A DNA stretch of 64,000 nt from Lentzea californiensis (GTDB lineage: Bacteria > Actinomycetota > Actinomycetes > Mycobacteriales > Pseudonocardiaceae): contig NZ_JANBBE010000006.1 in assembly GCF_024648825.1 (NCBI RefSeq), forward strand, positions 372,001 through 436,000. The letters are read 5' to 3'. Under the pieces are notes generated by a model that did no database searches, was not told the DNA's origin, and was given only the letters and a program-made list of their open reading frames with translations. Position 1 is the first letter of the stretch; each line of letters opens with the position of its first letter. The position numbers and the translations under genes are program-made. This document shows, one piece after another, positions 59,503 to 64,000 of the stretch.

Positions 59503-60696
59503 TCAACGCCGCCCGTCCGGGTGGCCCACGCTGAGCAACCGGAAGCCCGCTTCCCGCACCTTGTCGGCGGGAACGACGCCTCGGGTGTCGACGAGCACCG
59601 GGGTCGTCATCCGGTCCGCGAGCGCGGGCCAGTCCAGCTCGGCGAACTCCGGCCACTCGGTGAGCACCACCAGCACGTCGCGGCCGTCCGCCAGCTCCTC
59701 CGGTGTGCCGACGACGGTGATGCCGTCGACGTCGTGCCTGATCGCCGGGTCGTAGGCGCTGACCTCCCCTTCCAGCAGGCGCGCTATCGCGAGCGCCGGC
59801 GAGTCGCGCAGGTCGTTGGTGCCCGCCTTGAACGTGAGGCCGAGCAACCCGATCCGGTCGCCCTCGATCATCTGCGCGATGCGGCGGACCTGGTGGTCGT
59901 TCGTGTCGACGGCGGCGCGCACGGTCGCGAACTCGACGTTCTGGTCGCTTGCCGTGCTGAGCAGCGCGCGGGTGTCCTTGGGCAGGCAGGAGCCTCCCCA
60001 GCCGGGACCGGGCCGCAGGAACGCGGCGCCGATGCGTTCGTCCAGGCGCATTCCCTCGGTGACGCCGTCGATGTCCGCGCCGACGTGCTCGCACAGCTCG
60101 GCGAGGGTGTTGACGAAGGACAGCTTCACCGCGAGGAAGCTGTTGCAGGCGTACTTGACCAGCTCGGCCGTGGTGTTGTCGGTCAGCACGACCGGCACGT
60201 CGCCGTAGAGCGCGGCGACTCGTCTCGCCGCGTCCTGGTCGGCCGAACCGACCACGACTCGTTGCGGCCGCAGGAAGTCCTCGACCGCGTGGCCCTCCCG
60301 CAGGAACTCCGGGTTCGACACCGTCGGCTGGTGCGCGATGTCCCGCGCGGTGCCGACGGGAACCGTCGACTTCAGCACCAGCACGGTGTTCTCCGGCACC
60401 TGTGCGACGACGTCGTGCACAGCGGTGAGATCGGCTTCACCGTGCTCACCCGACGGCGTGGGAACGCACACGAACAAGAAGTCCACGTCACGCGGAAACG
60501 CCGTGGTGAACTCGATGTCGTGCTGTTCCAGCAGCTCCGCGAGCCCCGGTTCGACCAGGTCGACCTCGTTGCGCCGCAACCGCTCGACCTTGGCCTCGTC
60601 CACGTCCGCGCAGACGACGTCGTGGCCGAGGTGCGCCAGGCAGGCCGCCGTGGTCAGGCCGACGTACCCTGCGCCAACGACACCGATTCGATGCAC
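59503..60696 (-). CDS. UDP-glucose/nucleotide-sugar 6-dehydrogenase
   Basis: 397 residues from a GTG at 60696 with GGGAGGG upstream. NAD fold IGVVGAGYVGLTTAACLAHL, FVCVPTPSGEHGEADL, the catalytic Cys in GPGWGGSCLPKDTRALL, and VKYACNSFLAVKLSFVNTLA. It oxidises UDP-glucose to UDP-glucuronate with two NAD+. Its start lies 43 nt inside the end of the GT2 gene. The UXS-like enzyme at the right edge would use its product. Confidence 0.9.
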   Translation of the reverse strand: MHRIGVVGAGYVGLTTAACLAHLGHDVVCADVDEAKVERLRRNEVDLVEPGLAELLEQHDIEFTTAFPRDVDFLFVCVPTPSGEHGEADLTAVHDVVAQVPENTVLVLKSTVPVGTARDIAHQPTVSNPEFLREGHAVEDFLRPQRVVVGSADQDAARRVAALYGDVPVVLTDNTTAELVKYACNSFLAVKLSFVNTLAELCEHVGADIDGVTEGMRLDERIGAAFLRPGPGWGGSCLPKDTRALLSTASDQNVEFATVRAAVDTNDHQVRRIAQMIEGDRIGLLGLTFKAGTNDLRDSPALAIARLLEGEVSAYDPAIRHDVDGITVVGTPEELADGRDVLVVLTEWPEFAELDWPALADRMTTPVLVDTRGVVPADKVREAGFRLLSVGHPDGRR

Positions 60697-61631
60697 GTTC
60701 GCCCTCCCGACATGTCTCGTGCCCCGGCCTGCTCGTTCTGGGCCATCCGCACCTGGAGCTCGCCGCGGGCTCGATGCACGCAGGCGGCCGGCGGGATGAC
60801 GGCACTCGTCACGATCATCCGCACGACCTCCGGCGCCGTACGCGGCCCCGGCGCGATGCGTTGCACCGCGAACCGCGTGGTCATGGCGGCCCAACCGAGT
60901 GCCGCGACGGCCGCGGCACGCCTCCTACCAATAAGTCCACAGAGGACGGATGCGACCCCGAGACCGGTGGTGAGCGCGTGTTCGCGCAACCTGCCGCGAT
61001 GACCGCCGATCTTCTCCCGCCACTGAGGACCGTGCAGCTTGCGCATCAACGCGTCGTCGGCGTTCCCGCGCTGCTGCTTGACGCTGGTGAAGAAACCGGT
61101 GCGGCGCACGGGATGGGTGGTCACCCGGTCCCCGGACACGACGCGGTACCCGAGGTCGATCACCCGCAACGCGAGGTCGGCGTCCTCCCGGTAGGCCCTG
61201 GGAAAACGCTCGTCGAACCCGCCGGTCTCCAGCAGCACGGACCGCCGGTAGGCCATGTCCGCGGTGATCCACTTCGCGCCGGCGAGCCCGGAGGTGTTGC
61301 GTTCCCAGTCGGTGGGCCTGCGGTCCGGCGGCAGCGGCACCTCGATGCGCGCCTGGCTGGCCGCCACGTCGTCGCCGACCGCCGTGAGGTCCTGGACGAG
61401 CCGGCGTTTCCAGTCCGGCGGCGGCACCACGTCGTCGTCGAGGAAGACCACCCACTCGCTGGTGGCCCGCCGCCACCCGGAGTTGCGCGCGGCCGCCGGT
61501 CCGCGGCCGAACCGGTCGTACACCACGATGATCTCGTCCGGCGGCGGTCCCTCGCCGTGCCGGATCGCGTCCATCACGACGTCGAGGCTCTCGCGGCCGA
61601 CCGTGGGGATGACGACGGTGTAGCCGGTCAT
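60654..61631 (-). CDS. GT2 family glycosyltransferase
   Basis: 325 residues from the ATG at 61631. GT-A fold: YTVVIPTVGRESLDVVMDAI, the metal-binding WVVFLDDDVVPPPDWKRRLV, and the acceptor part FDERFPRAYREDADLALRVI with the ED motif. One or two C-terminal hydrophobic segments (TGLGVASVLCGLIG, AAVAALGWAAM) suggest membrane contact. Its ATG overlaps the stop of the carbamoyltransferase (ATGA). Confidence 0.9.
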   Translation of the reverse strand: MTGYTVVIPTVGRESLDVVMDAIRHGEGPPPDEIIVVYDRFGRGPAAARNSGWRRATSEWVVFLDDDVVPPPDWKRRLVQDLTAVGDDVAASQARIEVPLPPDRRPTDWERNTSGLAGAKWITADMAYRRSVLLETGGFDERFPRAYREDADLALRVIDLGYRVVSGDRVTTHPVRRTGFFTSVKQQRGNADDALMRKLHGPQWREKIGGHRGRLREHALTTGLGVASVLCGLIGRRRAAAVAALGWAAMTTRFAVQRIAPGPRTAPEVVRMIVTSAVIPPAACVHRARGELQVRMAQNEQAGARDMSGGRTCIESVSLAQGTSA

Positions 61632-63223
61632 CGCCGCACCACGAACGGGCCGATCGCGAGCAGGTCGATGGGCGAGGAACCGAAGCACTCCAGCGCGTCC
61701 CGCGGGGAGTCGACCATGGGCCGCCCGGCCGTGTTGAGGCTGGTGTTGACCACGACCGGCACACCGGTGCGGCGGTCGAACTCCTCCAGCACCCGTTCCA
61801 GCAACGGGTCGTCCGCCACGGTCTGCGCGCGGGCGGTGCCGTCCACGTGCACCACGGCCGGGATGCGGTCCCTCCACTCAGGACGGACGTCGTGGACGAA
61901 GAGCATGTAGGGACTGGGAACCGGTCCGCGCTCGAACAACTCGTGCGCCCGGCTCTGCAGCACCATCGGCGCGATCGGCCGGAACTGCTCGCGGCCCTTC
62001 ACGTCGTTCATCCGCTCCAGGTTCGCCGCGTGACAGGGGTTCGCGAGCAGCGACCGGCGGCCCAGCGCGCGTGGCCCGTACTCCGACCGCCCCTGGAACC
62101 AGGCGATGATCTTGTCGTCCGCCAGCGCCCGCGCCACCACCGCGGCCAGGTCCGCCGGCTTCTCGTAGACGACCTTCGCCGTCTTCAGCACCTGCTCGAT
62201 CTCGTCGTCGCTCCAGCTGCGGCCGAGGTCCGCGCCGGGCATCGGCGCCAGCGGCTCACCCGACGCCACGTGCAGCGCGGCCCCGAGGGCGGTGCCCGAG
62301 TCGCCGGCCGCGGGCTGCACCCACACCTCGTCGAACGGTCCCTCGGCGAAGATGCGCGTGTTCGCGACGCAGTTCAGCGCCACCCCGCCCGCCATGGCGA
62401 GCCTGCGTTCACCCGTCTGCTCGTGCAGCCACGTGGTGAGCTCCAGCAGCACCTCCTCCAGCCTGCGCTGCACGCTGGCGGCGAGCTCGGCGTGTTCCTG
62501 CAGCAGTTCGCCGTCCGGCGGCTTGGCCAGGGTGTTCCACTCGATCGGCACGATCTGGAACCCACCGTCATCGGTGGTCCTGATGTGCTCGCGCATGAGG
62601 TCCAGGTGCACCGGCTCGGCGTGCGAGGCGAGTGCCATGACCTTGTACTCGTCGCTGGACCGCAGGAAACCGAGGTGCTCGGTCAGGTCTTCGTAGAGCA
62701 GGCCGAGCGAGTGCGGCAGCCGTTGCTCGGCGAGCTTGACCAGCTGCTGGTCGTCATACCGCCCGGCCAGGTAGGAGCCGCACTCGCCGCGCCCGTCCGC
62801 CACCAGCACGGCGCAGTTGCCGCCGAACGGTGCCGCGAGCCCGGTCGAGGCCGCGTGCGCGGCGTGGTGCGGCACGAACCGCACGATCTCCGGGTCCAGG
62901 CCGGGCAACGCGGTGGCCAGGAACTGGGGGGCCCGCCGGGCGTAGTTGGTGCGCAGTTCCTCCCACGGCGCGGTGCCGTCCTCCGCGAGCGCCGGATCGT
63001 AGGAGTACGCGACGGCGTCGAGGTCGGCCGGCGTGAGCCCGGCCTTCTCCAGGCACCACCTGGCCGCCATCTCCGGCAGCTCCCAAGCCGAGAACGGCAC
63101 CGGCCGCTTGCCGTGCTTGCGCCGGGAGAACCGTTCCTCCTCGGCGGCCGCGACCGTGTGCCCGTCGATCACGAGGGCGGCCGCGGGGTCGTGAAAAATC
63201 GCGTTGATGCCCAGAACCCGCAT
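61628..63223 (-). CDS. NodU/CmcH/TobZ-type O-carbamoyltransferase
   Basis: 531 residues from the ATG at 63223 (GGGAG 5 nt upstream; a GTG at 63226 is too close). N-terminal ASKHA part VLGINAIFHDPAAALVIDGH, the metal/carbamoyl site VPHHAAHAAST, LAMAGGVALNCVANTRI, and the YrdC-like C-terminal EYGPRALGRRSLLANP and GVPVVVNTSLN. It carbamoylates a hydroxyl, usually on a sugar of a secreted or bioactive molecule. Coupled to genes on both sides. Confidence 0.93.
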   Translation of the reverse strand: MRVLGINAIFHDPAAALVIDGHTVAAAEEERFSRRKHGKRPVPFSAWELPEMAARWCLEKAGLTPADLDAVAYSYDPALAEDGTAPWEELRTNYARRAPQFLATALPGLDPEIVRFVPHHAAHAASTGLAAPFGGNCAVLVADGRGECGSYLAGRYDDQQLVKLAEQRLPHSLGLLYEDLTEHLGFLRSSDEYKVMALASHAEPVHLDLMREHIRTTDDGGFQIVPIEWNTLAKPPDGELLQEHAELAASVQRRLEEVLLELTTWLHEQTGERRLAMAGGVALNCVANTRIFAEGPFDEVWVQPAAGDSGTALGAALHVASGEPLAPMPGADLGRSWSDDEIEQVLKTAKVVYEKPADLAAVVARALADDKIIAWFQGRSEYGPRALGRRSLLANPCHAANLERMNDVKGREQFRPIAPMVLQSRAHELFERGPVPSPYMLFVHDVRPEWRDRIPAVVHVDGTARAQTVADDPLLERVLEEFDRRTGVPVVVNTSLNTAGRPMVDSPRDALECFGSSPIDLLAIGPFVVRR

Positions 63224-64000
63224 CACGTCTCCCTCGCCATGAGTCGTAGTCCTCGTTCCAGCGGGATCTGGGGCTCCCAGCCGAGCAGCTCCCGCGCTCT
63301 GGTGACGTCCGGCCTGCGTCGCCGGGGGTCGTCGGTCATCGCGCCGACGTGCACGATCTCGGAGTCGCTGCCGGTCACCTCGATGACCTGCTTGGCAACC
63401 TCCAGCACCGTGACCTCCTCGGGGTTGCCGAGGTTGACGGGACCGGCCTCGCCGCTGTCCGCCATGGCCAGCACGCCGCGCACGAGATCGGACACGTAGC
63501 AGAGCGACCGCGTCTGCGTGCCGTCACCGTGCACGGTCAGCGGTTCGTTCTTGCGCGCCTGCGCGAAGAACGTGGGCAACATGCGGCCGTCACTCGACTT
63601 CATCCGCGGCCCGTAGGTGTTGAAGATCCTGACCACGCCGACGTCGAGCCCGTGCTCCCGCCGGAACGCGAACGCGAGCGCCTCGCCGAACCGCTTGGCC
63701 TCGTCGTACACGCTGCGCGGCCCGATCGGGTTGACGTTGCCCCAGTAGGTCTCCCGCTGCGGGTGCTCCAGCGGATCGCCGTACACCTCGCTGGTGGAGG
63801 CGACGACGACCCGCGCACCGAGCCGTCTGGCCTCCTCCAGCACGTGGTGCGTGCCGAATCCGCCCGTCTCGAGCGTGCCGACGGGTGACGCCAGATAGGC
63901 CGGCGGCGACGCGGGGCACGCGAAGTGCAGCACCAGCTCGCTGGGCGGTAACCGGAGCGGTTCCCGCACGTCGGCGTGCACGAGGTCGACGGCGGGCGGC
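63223..64000 (-). CDS. NAD-dependent epimerase/dehydratase, UDP-glucuronate decarboxylase-like (N-terminus outside the window)
   Basis: About 259 residues are visible; the NAD-binding GxxGxxG region lies beyond the right edge. VLHFACPASPPAYLASPVGT, VVASTSEVYGDPLEHPQRET, YWGNVNPIGPRSVYDEAKRF (Tyr-x3-Lys) and DVGVVRIFNTYGPRMKSSDG match UDP-xylose synthase type enzymes. With the UDP-glucose dehydrogenase it would make UDP-xylose or a 4-keto sugar. Its TGA overlaps the carbamoyltransferase ATG. Confidence 0.88.
   Translation of the reverse strand, partial: PPAVDLVHADVREPLRLPPSELVLHFACPASPPAYLASPVGTLETGGFGTHHVLEEARRLGARVVVASTSEVYGDPLEHPQRETYWGNVNPIGPRSVYDEAKRFGEALAFAFRREHGLDVGVVRIFNTYGPRMKSSDGRMLPTFFAQARKNEPLTVHGDGTQTRSLCYVSDLVRGVLAMADSGEAGPVNLGNPEEVTVLEVAKQVIEVTGSDSEIVHVGAMTDDPRRRRPDVTRARELLGWEPQIPLERGLRLMARET

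Overview
The window is 64 kb of very GC-rich DNA, with GTG and TTG starts, ATGA/GTGA stop-start overlaps, GAF-ANTAR regulators, a small Cys protein ending in an RGCIC motif and many small actinobacterial families (DUF5709, DUF5994, DUF6292, DUF3618, DUF2243). This fits a filamentous actinomycete, most likely Pseudonocardiaceae (inference; no rRNA or housekeeping locus is present). I saw no tRNA, rRNA, CRISPR array, IS element or prophage.

Layout. 1-9.6 kb: a truncated protein, a GNAT acetyltransferase, a membrane protein, then a minus-strand operon (Cys-rich bundle protein, sensory-rhodopsin-transducer-like protein, Zn alcohol dehydrogenase, DsbA-like protein), a Ppx/GppA phosphatase divergent from an alpha/beta hydrolase, a PLP decarboxylase and a DivIVA-like coiled coil. 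9.6-28 kb: a CYP152-type P450, GAF-ANTAR and SpoIIE phosphatase regulators, a GT4 glycosyltransferase, an amidohydrolase, a second Zn-ADH operon, an envelope-stress trio, and a manganese module (Mn catalase, NRAMP, DUF2243). 25.6-28.1 kb: a SARP-like regulator and a marR-nitroreductase-ribA operon behind two MarR-type palindromes. 29.4-34 kb: a coupled P450-TetR-ferredoxin-ferredoxin reductase-P450 operon behind a TetR-type palindrome. 34-41 kb: a quinone oxidoreductase, a decayed gene, MarR and LysR regulators, a thiolase and a two-subunit CoA transferase (end of the beta-ketoadipate or a similar pathway) separated by a 32-bp tandem repeat. 41-48 kb: small families, a transglutaminase-like operon, a decayed SDR/TetR pair, an AlkC-like repair protein and a third GAF-ANTAR protein. 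48-57 kb: a 903-residue PAS/GAF/SpoIIE/HATPase/STAS switch protein, a second SpoIIE phosphatase, an SDR, an MFS exporter and a DUF47-PiT phosphate operon. 57-64 kb: a Vms1/eRF1-like protein and a sugar-nucleotide cluster (UDP-glucose dehydrogenase, UDP-glucuronate-decarboxylase-like enzyme, GT2, GT4, carbamoyltransferase) that runs off the right edge.

The main unifying signal is a promoter. At least a dozen transcription units carry GTTY-N14/15-GGGTAN or close variants, the pattern known for SigB/SigH-type general-stress sigma factors of Streptomyces. In six genes exactly 9 nt, and in three more 8 nt, separate the -10 hexamer from the start codon, which predicts leaderless mRNAs. The same window holds three SpoIIE-type phosphatase domains, the usual inputs of such sigma factors. 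I read the window as a general-stress island that encodes both regulators and outputs; the sigma factor itself is not here.

Three spots show gene decay or remodelling: a frameshifted oxidoreductase at 35004-35222, a facing SDR/TetR pair fused by deletion at 44985-45643, and an expanded thiolase 3' end at 37972-38123 that forms a chain of overlapping mini-ORFs.
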